Positions 27,659-37,095 of a stretch of DNA of 64,000 nucleotides are shown one piece after another (within the stretch, counting starts at the first letter, position 1; every line of letters begins with the position of its first letter). Below the pieces are notes generated by a model that saw only the letters and a program-made list of their open reading frames with translations, searched no databases and was not told where the DNA came from. A program made the translations under genes and the position numbers. The stretch is taken from positions 10,774 through 74,773 of the forward strand of contig CAYTVR010000006.1 in the NCBI GenBank assembly GCA_964441245.1, given 5' to 3'. This DNA is from JALZUU01 sp964441245 (GTDB lineage: Bacteria > Bacteroidota > Bacteroidia > Chitinophagales > Saprospiraceae).

Positions 27659-28312
27659 ATGTTAGATAAACAAGGTATTGCAAAAAGAATCGCTCAAGAA
27701 TTACAAAACGGCTGGTATGTCAATTTAGGAATTGGTATTCCTACTTTAATCGCGAACTATGTTCCTGAGGGCATCAGCGTTGAATTCCAATCAGAAAATG
27801 GAATTCTAGGAATGGGTCCCTTTCCTTATGATGGAGAAGAGGATGCAGATTTGATCAACGCGGGAAAACAAACGGTAACCGCCATGCCTGGAGCATCGAT
27901 ATTTGATTCAGCAACTAGCTTTGCTATGATTCGCGGTCAACACATTCAACTGACTGTTTTGGGAGCAATGGAAGTTGCGGATAATGGAGACATTGCCAAT
28001 TGGAAAATTCCTGGTCGAATGGTCAAAGGAATGGGTGGTGCGATGGATTTGGTGGCTTCCGCAGATAATATCATCGTCGCCATGATGCATACGAACAAAC
28101 GTGGAAAATCAAAACTTTTGAAAAATTGTACCCTTCCGCTAACTGGCGTTAAATGCGTCAAAAAAATTGTCACCAATCTTGCTGTTCTTGATGTAACTCC
28201 TGCTGGTTTTAAACTACTAGAACGGGCACCTGGTGTTTCTGTCGAAGAGATTCAAAATGCAACTGAAGGTCGATTGATTGTGGACGGAGATATTCCAGAG
28301 ATGAAAGTTTGA
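27659..28312 (+). CDS. scoB: 3-oxoacid CoA-transferase, subunit B
   Basis: The 217-residue beta subunit that carries the catalytic glutamate of the CoA-transferase. Counting from the ATG at 27659, E46 sits in the SENGILGMGP motif and forms the glutamyl-CoA intermediate. GWYVNLGIGIPTLIANYVP precedes it, and the later text GGAMDLVASADNIIVAMMHTNK is standard. The frame is open further upstream to 27530, but that extension translates the inserted hairpin element and has no family similarity, so the ATG at 27659 is the start. It works as a heteromer with ScoA. Given the insertion upstream, scoB may depend on read-through or on a new promoter. Confidence 0.93.
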   Translation: MLDKQGIAKRIAQELQNGWYVNLGIGIPTLIANYVPEGISVEFQSENGILGMGPFPYDGEEDADLINAGKQTVTAMPGASIFDSATSFAMIRGQHIQLTVLGAMEVADNGDIANWKIPGRMVKGMGGAMDLVASADNIIVAMMHTNKRGKSKLLKNCTLPLTGVKCVKKIVTNLAVLDVTPAGFKLLERAPGVSVEEIQNATEGRLIVDGDIPEMKV

Positions 28313-28329
28313 ATTCGTGTTAAGGTATC

Positions 28330-28371
28330 CAAGTGTTAGGGTTTCTTAGGCCGAGAATATTTGAACACTTG
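28330..28371. repeat. Inverted repeat CAAGTGTT/AACACTTG between convergent genes
   Basis: CAAGTGTT (28330-28337) and AACACTTG (28364-28371), without an obvious U-run. The neighbouring words (ggtat..aagtgttaggg) recur after the stops near 38010 and 40330, hinting at a degenerate dispersed element. Confidence 0.35.
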
Positions 28372-28385
28372 AACATTTTCTAATA

Positions 28386-29150
28386 CTACTCCCCTACATT
28401 AAACCCAACATTCCCTAAAGTCTCTACCTTGACTTCGACGTATTGACCGGATTCCAAATAGACCGCCGGAGTCGCGGCGCCGGCCATGATATAATCCCCT
28501 GCTGATATTTTTTGTTCATATTGATTGGCCAAACGAGTGGCGGCGACCAATGATTCCCAAGGATTGTCCAAAATAGCTGCGGAAGTTCCGATCTGAACAG
28601 GATGGTGATTGATTTCTAAAACCATTTTCAAATGACTGATATCTGTTTTTGGCGAAAGCCAATTCCCTAAAACCAAACCAGCGGAAGAACAATTATCAGC
28701 GATCACATCTTCTAAGGAGAATTTAAAATTTTGATATCGAGAATCTATGATTTCTATCGCTGCTGCTATACCTTCCACATAATCTTTTACATTTTCTAGA
28801 GTCAAAACTTGATCAATATCTTTTTTGATTAAAAAACAAATTTCTGGTTCCACTCTTGGATGAATGAATTGGTTGAAATCGAGGATTCCTTGTGGTTCAA
28901 TCCACATCGCATCTGTCAATCTTCCCCAAATCATATCATGAACGCCCATCTGTTCCATCTTTGCTCGACTGGTAAATCCCATTTTTAAGCCGATAAATTT
29001 TTCACCTCTGCTATATCTTTTCTCTAATGAAGCTGTCTGAATAGCATAAGCTTCTTTTTCGTTGAAGGTATAATTTTTAGATAATTGTGGGATAGCAGTC
29101 GCATCAAAAGCTGCTTGGTCAACAATAGTGGCTAATTCCTTTATATTCAT
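28386..29150 (-). CDS. FAH-family 2-keto-4-pentenoate hydratase / 2-oxo-3-hexenedioate decarboxylase
   Basis: Counting from the ATG at 29150 this is a 254-residue enzyme of the MhpD/DmpH group of the fumarylacetoacetate hydrolase superfamily. These enzymes hydrate 2-hydroxypentadienoate or decarboxylate oxalocrotonate in meta-cleavage pathways, and in Bacteroidota they also occur in tryptophan/kynurenine breakdown. Landmarks: GEKFIGLKMGFTSRAKM, the metal-binding RVEPEICFLI, IEIIDSRY and WESLVAATRLANQ near the end. A TTG at 29168 would add six residues; the ATG is preferred. It lies convergent to scoB and no other ring-cleavage gene is near, so the exact reaction is open. Confidence 0.82.
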   Translation of the reverse strand: MNIKELATIVDQAAFDATAIPQLSKNYTFNEKEAYAIQTASLEKRYSRGEKFIGLKMGFTSRAKMEQMGVHDMIWGRLTDAMWIEPQGILDFNQFIHPRVEPEICFLIKKDIDQVLTLENVKDYVEGIAAAIEIIDSRYQNFKFSLEDVIADNCSSAGLVLGNWLSPKTDISHLKMVLEINHHPVQIGTSAAILDNPWESLVAATRLANQYEQKISAGDYIMAGAATPAVYLESGQYVEVKVETLGNVGFNVGE

Positions 29151-29696
29151 AATAGTCGGTTTAATCAAAAGTGGTTGTTAGTTGTTGGTTTATTGGTTCC
29201 ACTTAAGAGATAAAATAGCACATTTATTTTTAACTACTTTCGATTGCTTTGCTACGATGGTAACTAAAATTGACATAATTTTTACGTACAAGAGAAGATT
29301 AAAACCAACAACCAATGACTAAAGTCAAACTACAAAGGTCGTAAAATAAGTGATTCTAAAAAACTAAAGACTGATTCTTCTTATTTTTCTTGTCTCTCAA
29401 ATCATATTATTTTAAAATGTCCTTTTGACCAATGCATTTATTCATTCCCCTTTGCAAAAGCATCAATATTTTTTAATCTAAGCATGGAAGCTATCATGCT
29501 GATAATCACTGTTAAAGCTTATTTTGACCATTAAATGTTTGAATTATACCATAAATTAATATCAAAAAAACCTATTTCCTTCTTTGTAAAACAGTAACTT
29601 TGTTATACCCTTTAATCTAACTAATTTAAAAATAGTAATTGTAAAAATGACACTAAATCAGTCGTTTATGATTGCTAACCAAATTATTATCTCATT
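29151..29696. other. Divergent intergenic region before pckA
   Basis: About 546 bp with no gene. It carries the promoters of the hydratase and of pckA, including the candidate -7 box at 29595-29602. The AGTTGTTGGTT segment near 29177 resembles parts of the gaps near 59814 and 62149. Confidence 0.6.
29595..29602 (+). promoter_or_regulatory. Candidate Bacteroidota -7 box of pckA
   Basis: TAACTTTG fits the TAnnTTTG consensus of the phylum, about 95 bp before the pckA ATG. A convincing -33 TTTG is not visible at the usual spacing. Confidence 0.4.
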
Positions 29697-31289
29697 ATGG
29701 AAGCCATTAATCAAAAACTTCATTTGCGGAATCTTCATCCCGCAACATTGATTGAAAAATCGATTACTTCAGGCCAAGGAAAACTGAGTAGCTCAGGAGC
29801 TTTGGTCATCAACACCGGAAAATTTACAGGCCGTTCTCCTAAAGATCGCTACGTCGTAAAAGATGCCATTACTACGGATACCGTGGATTGGGGTGACATC
29901 AATATTCCGATTGGAGCTGATGTGTATCAACAACTTTATGACAAGGTGATTGATTACGCTAATAGCTTAGATCAAGTTTATGTCCGTGATGCTTATGCTT
30001 GTGCCAATCCTAACTATCGATTGTACGCAAGTTTTTATACCGAACATCCTTGGCAAAATCTTTTCGTTTACAACATGTTTTTACGCTTGACCGAAAAAGA
30101 ACAAGAAACTTTTTCAGCTGATTGGAAAGTCTATGCTTTCCCTACGGTAAAAGCTGATCCCGCGATTCATAAAACACGACAAGACAATTTCTCGATCATC
30201 AACTTTACAGAAAAAACCATCATCATTGGTGGCACTGCCTACACTGGTGAAATCAAAAAAGGAATTTTCTCTGTTTTAAATTACGTGCTTCCAACCAACA
30301 AAAAAGTGCTTTCTATGCACTGTTCTGCTAATGTCGGTTCGCAAGGAGATACCGCCTTATTTTTTGGACTTTCGGGAACAGGTAAAACAACACTTTCTAA
30401 TGATCCAGAAAGGCGTTTGATTGGTGATGATGAACATGGTTGGTCTAAAGAAAGTGTCTTCAATTTTGAAGGTGGTTGTTATGCCAAAACGATTGATTTA
30501 TCAGCGAACAAAGAACCTCAAATTTATGCGGCCATTAAGTTTGGTGCTTTATTAGAGAACATTGGATTTGAAGAAGATGGTTGCACCGCAGATTATGCAG
30601 ATGTTTCTATTACTAAAAACACACGGGTAAGTTATCCAATCTATCACATCGACAATATCATGTATAAAAGTCGAGGTGATCTTCCTGAAAATATTTTCTT
30701 TTTGACTTGTGATGCTTTTGGTGCTTTACCTCCAATTTCGAAATTAAGTAAAGAGCAAGCGATGTATCATTTCTTGAGTGGCTATACCGCTAAGATTGCT
30801 GGAACAGAAGAAGGAATTGTAGAACCTGAAGTGACCTTCTCTTCTTGTTTTGGTGCGCCATTTTTACCATTGAATCCTACGGCGTATGCAGATTTGCTTG
30901 GCGCAAAAATCGAAAAAGGAAGTAAAAGTGGAGACGGTAGCATCAATGTTTGGTTGGTGAATACGGGTTGGTCAGGTGGAGCTTATGGCGAAGGTTCTCG
31001 AATAGAATTGTCTTATACTCGTGCCATGATCAAAGCAGCGTTGACTGGTGCTTTAAACAAAGTTGAGTTTCATCCACATCCTGTTTTTGGATTGATGATG
31101 CCAAAGACTTGTCCAGATGTACCTAATGCTATTTTGAATCCTAGAGATACTTGGAGAAACGAAGAAGAGTATGATAAAGTAGCCAATGATTTGGCTCATC
31201 GTTTTATCAAAAACTTTAAGCAATTTGAAGAAAAAGCAGGTAAGGCAGTCATTAACGCTGGTCCAAAAATGCGACAAGCTGCAGGATAA
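29697..31289 (+). CDS. pckA: Phosphoenolpyruvate carboxykinase (ATP)
   Basis: A 530-residue PEPCK, which converts oxaloacetate and ATP to PEP, CO2 and ADP and opens gluconeogenesis; in some anaerobes it runs in reverse. The kinase-1a P-loop FFGLSGTGKTTLS covers residues 222-233 (K230/T231). Other landmarks: TGRSPKDRY (~45-53), SMHCSANVG before the P-loop, LIGDDEHGW as kinase-2, and WLVNTGWSGG near 420. Length is normal for ATP-type enzymes. No Shine-Dalgarno is visible, as usual in the phylum. Monocistronic, ended by a strong terminator. Fully intact. Confidence 0.97.
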   Translation: MEAINQKLHLRNLHPATLIEKSITSGQGKLSSSGALVINTGKFTGRSPKDRYVVKDAITTDTVDWGDINIPIGADVYQQLYDKVIDYANSLDQVYVRDAYACANPNYRLYASFYTEHPWQNLFVYNMFLRLTEKEQETFSADWKVYAFPTVKADPAIHKTRQDNFSIINFTEKTIIIGGTAYTGEIKKGIFSVLNYVLPTNKKVLSMHCSANVGSQGDTALFFGLSGTGKTTLSNDPERRLIGDDEHGWSKESVFNFEGGCYAKTIDLSANKEPQIYAAIKFGALLENIGFEEDGCTADYADVSITKNTRVSYPIYHIDNIMYKSRGDLPENIFFLTCDAFGALPPISKLSKEQAMYHFLSGYTAKIAGTEEGIVEPEVTFSSCFGAPFLPLNPTAYADLLGAKIEKGSKSGDGSINVWLVNTGWSGGAYGEGSRIELSYTRAMIKAALTGALNKVEFHPHPVFGLMMPKTCPDVPNAILNPRDTWRNEEEYDKVANDLAHRFIKNFKQFEEKAGKAVINAGPKMRQAAG

Positions 31290-31311
31290 TTAAAATTATT
31301 TTACTCATTGT

Positions 31312-31347
31312 AAAACCTCGATCATCTTTTGATGATCGAGGTTTTTT
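31312..31347. terminator. Strong terminator of pckA
   Basis: A perfect 15-bp stem (31312-31326 with 31331-31345), TTTT loop, followed by a T tract. Its A-tract on the other side lets it also stop minus-strand transcription from the genes at 31411-33532. Confidence 0.92.
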
Positions 31348-31410
31348 GTTGATATTTTTGGTTCTTCAACAAATCCTATACGTGCAGGATTTGAATCAGA
31401 AGGATATTTT

Positions 31411-31751
31411 TTAAAAGCGATATTTAATCCCAACATTAAAAATAAAAGGATTGTATTTTAGATTTTTTAGTTGTGTTTTATTATTCTCATCTTCTATATC
31501 AAAATCACCTTCTTTTAAGAATCTTATATTCAATTCATTTCCTTTATCATCGATATAAAAACCTCTTAACAAACCTTTGGTCACAAAACCAATTTCACTA
31601 TAGACATTATAAACGTAAATATATAATTGATGCTTGACTAAATTTTTTTCAATCGTACCATCGACAAAATATGCTAAAGCTTTTCATCAATATTTTGATT
31701 AATCAACTTTACGACCGTCTTAAAGAAATCTTTACCATTCTTGGTTTCCAT
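31411..31751 (-). pseudogene. Frameshifted small gene of unknown function
   Basis: On the minus strand an ATG at 31751 opens METKNGKDFFKTV... and stops at 31674 after 25 codons. The next frame continues from 31680 to a stop at 31411 with coding-like text (ALAYFVDGTIEKN, then YNVYSEIGFVTKGLLRG, ending NPFIFNVGIKYRF). Joining the two at the AAAA run near 31680 by adding one base gives one protein of about 115 residues. No signal peptide is visible. The aromatic end resembles an outer-membrane beta-strand, but the N-terminus argues against export. It lies 29 bp after the T9SS gene at 31781..33532. Either a pseudogene or a single-base homopolymer error. Confidence 0.55.
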
Positions 31752-31780
31752 TTGTTTTGTTATTAATTCAATAGATTAAT

Positions 31781-33532
31781 TTAATCAACTATAAACTTAA
31801 TGCTGTTCGATTCTGTAAGGGTTGAAATCTTTGATATATAAATACCGCTAGACAGATCAGATACATCAATGCCTATTTCAAAACTGTTCGGATAAAGAAC
31901 CATAACCTGATTACCAAGAACATCAAAAATATTAATGGTCCTCATTTCACTATTTTGGGAGCTAATATTCAATATATCTTCTACTGGATTTGGGTAAAGA
32001 CTTACTTTATCTAGGTCGAAAGAATGATTATTTACGTCACTTATAATATTAGGAATGAGTTCTATGTCATCAAATAAAAATGTAGCATTGGATGATGCAT
32101 CGTTAGGCGTGGCATAGCCTAGCATAAATGTTAATACATTATAAATCGGGTTATCTTGATTGGTAAAATCCCAAGTATAGGTTTCCCATGCACCTGATAC
32201 AGTAGTTAGCGCATCTCGTTCGTCAGCGAAATTATCAACATTACTTTCTATTTTAAATTTCAGGAGAGTACCCACTGGAGCATCTGTAAATACCTTCATG
32301 GAGATAGTGCCCATTGTTGACATATCTGGAATGAAATCTGTTAAGACTAACTTACTTTTGGCCCAAGGTTCTCCACCACTTCTGACAAACTGTCCAACGA
32401 CTGCACTTGGATTGTTCATATCAATGTATGGATTTAGTATAACCGTACCTATTCCTCCATTTTCGTTTATAAAATCAGATGTAGCAATATTTGTTTCAAA
32501 ATCAATTGGGAAATTTGTAGGTATAGGATCTTGTAAAGCAGGTCCTGTACTTTGCTGGATGTCATCAAACAAAAATGTAGATGTCGTTGAACCATCTCCT
32601 ATATTACCAAAATCAAAAATAATTTGCATTCTATCATAATCATTGGCTTGGCCATCAAAATTCCAGCTTGCTGTTTCCCATTCTCCGGAGGCCGTTGTCA
32701 AATAATCTAAATTGGTTCTACCATTTGCGTTTTCTAATTCTAGTTTAATTCTAGTACCTACTGGTGCATTAGTATATACTTTCATTGATAGGTGCCACAT
32801 GGTAGAAAAGTCGATGGAATTCTCGAGAAATATTTTACTTCCTGCCCAAAAACCACCTCCATCTCGTACGATTTGACCTACCATAGCACTCATATTATTA
32901 TCATCAATTTGAGGATTTGAAATGATGCTTGCGGTAGCACCATTAAAATTAAGAAAGTCCGTATCAACAACTGTTGATTCAAAATCAATTGGTAACGAAA
33001 TTGGAACTGGAGCGATTGGCCCAACTACCTGTTCTATATCATCAAAGTAAAAAGTTGAGTTAGATGTACCATTTCCTGTATTGCCAAAATCGAACATAAA
33101 AACAATTTCATTGAGGTTATTAGGCGCGCCCACAAAAATCCATTCTAGAGTTTCCCATTCTCCTGACACTGTTGTTATGGCATCCACTTCAAACGATGGT
33201 CCAGATCCTTCTAATTTGAATTTTACAGTTGTACCAATAGGCGCAGTTGTCAATACTTTCATTGTGATCTTCGTCAATTCAGAAAAATCCAGGTCATCGG
33301 TCAATAGGACTTTACTACCTGCCCATACTGCACCACCATCTCTCACTATTTTTCCAACAGAACTACTTGTATTGATACCTGATAGCATTGGATTTGCGGT
33401 AACTATTGCTATTCCTCCGTCAAAATCAACAAAGTCTGCAGAGGAAATATCTCCTTCAAAATTAATCGGTAAGCTTTGTGAAAAGCCAGAATAATGAGCT
33501 AGCATTATAAATATCAAATAAAAATATTTCAT
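31781..33532 (-). CDS. Secreted T9SS protein with three tandem carbohydrate-binding-like repeats
   Basis: A 583-residue secreted protein. Residues 1-~18 are a signal peptide. Three tandem units of about 150 residues follow, each starting with LPINFE-type text, then GKIVRDGG(A/G)xWAGSK, then a KVxTxAPxGT strand, a xxTTxSGEWET strand, and closing with STFxFDDIxQ. This pattern matches jelly-roll modules often found beside laminarinases and other glycosidases in Bacteroidota, and glycan binding is inferred. No catalytic domain is present. The last ~80 residues are a T9SS type A sorting domain (LYPNPVEDIL ... SSGIYISKI). The repeats are well diverged at the DNA level, so the duplication is old. 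Its partner may be the adjacent beta-galactosidase, same strand, 164 bp upstream. Confidence 0.82.
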   Translation of the reverse strand: MKYFYLIFIMLAHYSGFSQSLPINFEGDISSADFVDFDGGIAIVTANPMLSGINTSSSVGKIVRDGGAVWAGSKVLLTDDLDFSELTKITMKVLTTAPIGTTVKFKLEGSGPSFEVDAITTVSGEWETLEWIFVGAPNNLNEIVFMFDFGNTGNGTSNSTFYFDDIEQVVGPIAPVPISLPIDFESTVVDTDFLNFNGATASIISNPQIDDNNMSAMVGQIVRDGGGFWAGSKIFLENSIDFSTMWHLSMKVYTNAPVGTRIKLELENANGRTNLDYLTTASGEWETASWNFDGQANDYDRMQIIFDFGNIGDGSTTSTFLFDDIQQSTGPALQDPIPTNFPIDFETNIATSDFINENGGIGTVILNPYIDMNNPSAVVGQFVRSGGEPWAKSKLVLTDFIPDMSTMGTISMKVFTDAPVGTLLKFKIESNVDNFADERDALTTVSGAWETYTWDFTNQDNPIYNVLTFMLGYATPNDASSNATFLFDDIELIPNIISDVNNHSFDLDKVSLYPNPVEDILNISSQNSEMRTINIFDVLGNQVMVLYPNSFEIGIDVSDLSSGIYISKISTLTESNSIKFIVD

Positions 33533-33696
33533 ATCGAGTTCTTTAGTTGTAAAACATTATTAAATAAAAACTGAACAATCTTGAAAGAATTTGAATTTTC
33601 AAATCCCCAAAGGTAATCTTTTATTTGTTTGCGGCTTAGTTAATGCCAAATAGTAAGTCTAGCAACAACTCATCATTGACCATCAATCTATATCTT

Positions 33697-36600
33697 TTAA
33701 GAATCAGTCCTTCCGCCCAAGCCTCTAATCTCGAAACCAAATTCCATTTTCCCGAAAGGGATTTGATACCTTTCATGTGTATGTGCGCCCCAGCTATCAT
33801 CACCTCCTACTCCCATTTGCGAGGCATCAATCAACAAAGTGATGAAGTCTCGTGGTTTTAAATCATAAGAATGTTTGAGCCACTGCTCCCCTTCTCCAGT
33901 AGATAAATCTTCAATAGTGTAAGGTAAAGCACTCATACAAAATGGAGAACTACTCTGAATTAAAATTCCTTTTTCACTTTCGTTAAAAATTTTCAAGTGT
34001 CTGATATCAGTTTTATATCCAGTCTCTTGCGGACGAATATAAGGATGTGCTTGTTGTGAAACAGTACTCGCGTATTGAGCAATAAAAGCACTGGTTTTTC
34101 GATCTGGATAATTTTCATGAGGACCACGGCCATACCATTTTAAATCACTCCAACTATTGGGCAATTCCATTCTAAAACCCAAACGAGGTAAGGCTGGCAT
34201 CGTAGATTCACCAGGAATCAATTGACCTTTGATCGCCAAGCATCCATCTGAATGAATGGTGTAAATAATTTTAAATTCACTCTTCACAGAAGGTAAATCA
34301 AAATGGGATTCAATTATAACAATACTATTACTTTTTTGTGTTTGACAGGATTTTAGAACCTGTTCGTGACTTGCTTGTTGCCACATGACTAAACGAAACT
34401 GCATTAAGTTACCTAGATCATTATCAATCGGTGCTCGCCAAAAATTAGGTCTTGGACCTTTAGAGAAAATAGATTCATCATCCAAAATAAATTGATCAAT
34501 AAAACCTGTTGTTTTAGAAATTTGGATTTGAAAACTATTGCCTTTGACAAGTACTTCTTTCTCTGTTTCTGTTAACTCTAATGGATCATTTGACTGATTT
34601 TCTGTGGTACTTTTTGGAAGTTTATTTGGCCATAAGAATTGTTCTTTGGCAATTTCATGTTCCGCAGGAATCATCGGTTGATCTTTTGAAGTCAAAAAAT
34701 AAACATTGATAAAATATTCCTTTCCTGCTTGTTGCAAAGTAGAAATGGGTAGTTGAATTTCTTTTTCTGCTTTTGGTAAAAGCTTGAACTCAGAGATCCA
34801 ACCGTCTTCTACTTCTAGACCGTCTTCTAAAATCACCCAATGCATTTTGACATTTTCCAATAAAATAAAATCAAAGTAATTTTGGATGATAATTGTTTTT
34901 AGTTCATCAAATAAATTTGGTGAGCCTTTTGGCTTTACCTTGATGGATTGATACACTTTTTTCACTTCCCAAAGTGCTGGTGAAGGACTTCTGTCCGGCA
35001 GGACTAAACCATTGATACAGAAGTTATTATCGCTTGGCACCTCTGGGCCTCCGAAATCTCCTCCATATGCCCAAAAACGTTCTCCATTTTCCGTAAAGGC
35101 AACCAATCCTTGATCCATCCAATCCCAAATAAAACCACCTTGTAGACTTGGATGATTTTCAATCACGTCCCAGTAATCTTGTAAATTCCCAACACTATTG
35201 CCCATCGCATGCGCATATTCACACATGATCAATGGACGGTAAATTTCTTTTTTTGCGTAAGCTTCAATCTCCTCTATTTTTGGATACATCGGACAAACAA
35301 TATCTGTATTCTTTGCTTCACCTGATTGTTCGTATTGGACTGGACGCGACTGATCTCTTTTCTTGATCCAATCATAGGCTTCAAAAAAACAAGGGCCGCT
35401 TCCAGCTTCATTTCCCATAGACCAAGTAATAATAGAAGGATGATTTTTATCTCTTTCTACCATCCGTTGGATTCGGTCGAGATGCGCTGCTCTCCATTCA
35501 GGAAGTTTGGCGGTATGAGCCGCTTCATCAAAAGGTTTTTGAAAATTCGCCCCCATTCCGTGTGCTTCAATATTGGCTTCATCAATCACGTATAATCCAT
35601 ATTGATCGCAGAGTTCATACCATCGAGCATCATTCGGATAATGAGCGGTCCGAACGGCATTGAAATTAAATTGTTTGAGCAAGCGAATATCTTCTAGCAT
35701 ACTTTCCTCCGTGATCACATGTCCATTTACCTCATCATGTTCATGTCGGTTGACACCTTTAAATAACACTGGAATTCCATTGACCAAGGCTTGAGCATTT
35801 TTAATCTCTAATTTTCGAAAACCTGTTCGGCAACCTTGGACTTCTAATAAATCTCCTTTTTCATTCCTCAACATTAAAACCAACTGATATAGATGAGGTG
35901 TTTCGGCGGTCCATTTTTTAGGGGCACTTATTTTAGAAGAAAAAGATAATTCATGGTCTGTTTTAGTTGCTGCAAAAGAAAATTTTCGTACCGTTTCAAA
36001 AATGGTTTCTTCTTGATCATTCAATAATTGAACGACCACATTATAAGGTCCTTCCACTAAATCAACATCAAACCGGACAAGGTCAATATCGAGCAATAAC
36101 TTCCCATCTAGGTATTCCGAATCTAAATCTGCTTTGATAAAAAAATCACGGATATGACATTTTGGTGCAGACCAAAGAAAAACATCTCGTTCCATTCCGC
36201 TCAATCGCCAGAAATCCTGACACTCCAAATAGGCTCCATCAGACCAGCGATATACTTCTGCGGATATGGTATTTTCACCTTCTTGTAAATGAGGTGTGAT
36301 ATTAAATTCAACGGGCGTTTTAGAACCTTGGTTATATCCTAGATAAATTCCATTGATCCAAAAATGAGCAGCAGATTTTACTGCACCAAATTGAATGAAT
36401 ACTTCTCTATTCTGCCAGTCTTGAGGAATGGTAAAACTTCTTTTGTAAGCCCCCACTGGATTGTAATCATGCGGAATAAAAGGAGGATTTTTCTCAAAAG
36501 GATATCGATCATTGACATAAATCGGAATTCCATGACCTTCTAATTCCCAATTGGCTGGAACTGGAATCTCTTTCCACTCACTAACATCATAATCATTTTT

Positions 36601-36831
36601 ATAAAAATCGATGGGTCGTTCTTCGGGTTTTCGAACCCAATTGAATTTCCATAATCCATTCAAAGATTGCCGATAAGGAGATTCCTTTCGTTCTAATGTC
36701 AATAATTCTTCTCGATTGGCAAAAGGTATGGCCGTAGCATGAGGGCGAATTTGTCCGACGTTAAAAATGGTAGGATTTTCCCAAAATATTTTATCTTCGT
36801 TTTCAATTTTAAAATCCTGATTCTTTTTCAC
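33697..36831 (-). CDS. lacZ: Beta-galactosidase, LacZ-type (GH2)
   Basis: A 1044-residue five-domain GH2 enzyme close in length to E. coli LacZ (1024). It hydrolyses terminal beta-galactosides. The sugar-binding domain (LNGLWKFNW, PVPANWELEGHG) is followed by the catalytic barrel with LFKGVNRHEHDEVNGHV, RTAHYPND, the acid/base E475 in WSMGNEAGSG, and the nucleophile E538 in IMCEYAHAMGNS. The C-terminal Bgal small-chain domain ends FGFEIRG. No signal peptide is seen, so it is probably cytoplasmic, or exported by another route. The start codon is GTG at 36831; the N-terminal WENPTIFNVGQIRPHA is the normal family start. The T9SS repeat protein lies downstream on the same strand. Substrate may be algal galactan oligosaccharides. 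Confidence 0.95.
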   Translation of the reverse strand: MKKNQDFKIENEDKIFWENPTIFNVGQIRPHATAIPFANREELLTLERKESPYRQSLNGLWKFNWVRKPEERPIDFYKNDYDVSEWKEIPVPANWELEGHGIPIYVNDRYPFEKNPPFIPHDYNPVGAYKRSFTIPQDWQNREVFIQFGAVKSAAHFWINGIYLGYNQGSKTPVEFNITPHLQEGENTISAEVYRWSDGAYLECQDFWRLSGMERDVFLWSAPKCHIRDFFIKADLDSEYLDGKLLLDIDLVRFDVDLVEGPYNVVVQLLNDQEETIFETVRKFSFAATKTDHELSFSSKISAPKKWTAETPHLYQLVLMLRNEKGDLLEVQGCRTGFRKLEIKNAQALVNGIPVLFKGVNRHEHDEVNGHVITEESMLEDIRLLKQFNFNAVRTAHYPNDARWYELCDQYGLYVIDEANIEAHGMGANFQKPFDEAAHTAKLPEWRAAHLDRIQRMVERDKNHPSIITWSMGNEAGSGPCFFEAYDWIKKRDQSRPVQYEQSGEAKNTDIVCPMYPKIEEIEAYAKKEIYRPLIMCEYAHAMGNSVGNLQDYWDVIENHPSLQGGFIWDWMDQGLVAFTENGERFWAYGGDFGGPEVPSDNNFCINGLVLPDRSPSPALWEVKKVYQSIKVKPKGSPNLFDELKTIIIQNYFDFILLENVKMHWVILEDGLEVEDGWISEFKLLPKAEKEIQLPISTLQQAGKEYFINVYFLTSKDQPMIPAEHEIAKEQFLWPNKLPKSTTENQSNDPLELTETEKEVLVKGNSFQIQISKTTGFIDQFILDDESIFSKGPRPNFWRAPIDNDLGNLMQFRLVMWQQASHEQVLKSCQTQKSNSIVIIESHFDLPSVKSEFKIIYTIHSDGCLAIKGQLIPGESTMPALPRLGFRMELPNSWSDLKWYGRGPHENYPDRKTSAFIAQYASTVSQQAHPYIRPQETGYKTDIRHLKIFNESEKGILIQSSSPFCMSALPYTIEDLSTGEGEQWLKHSYDLKPRDFITLLIDASQMGVGGDDSWGAHTHERYQIPFGKMEFGFEIRGLGGRTDS

Positions 36832-37095
36832 AAAGTTGTTTTTATATTTACATATTGGTTACTGGATGCTAGTTATTCATTGTTAGATATTCCAGCCTGT
36901 TCTCAGTTGAAACAATATTCCAAGTTCTGGAATCTGAGGCCTTCCGTCTCTTTTTTCTAAACGGACAAAGTCGTTGTTTCAAATTTGGTTAAAGACTTCT
37001 GAGATTGAACCTATTTTATAACATAAGCCGTAAAATACGGTCTTTTAACTTAGTAACACTTAAAAAGGGTATTCACTCAAATCTACTACAAAATT

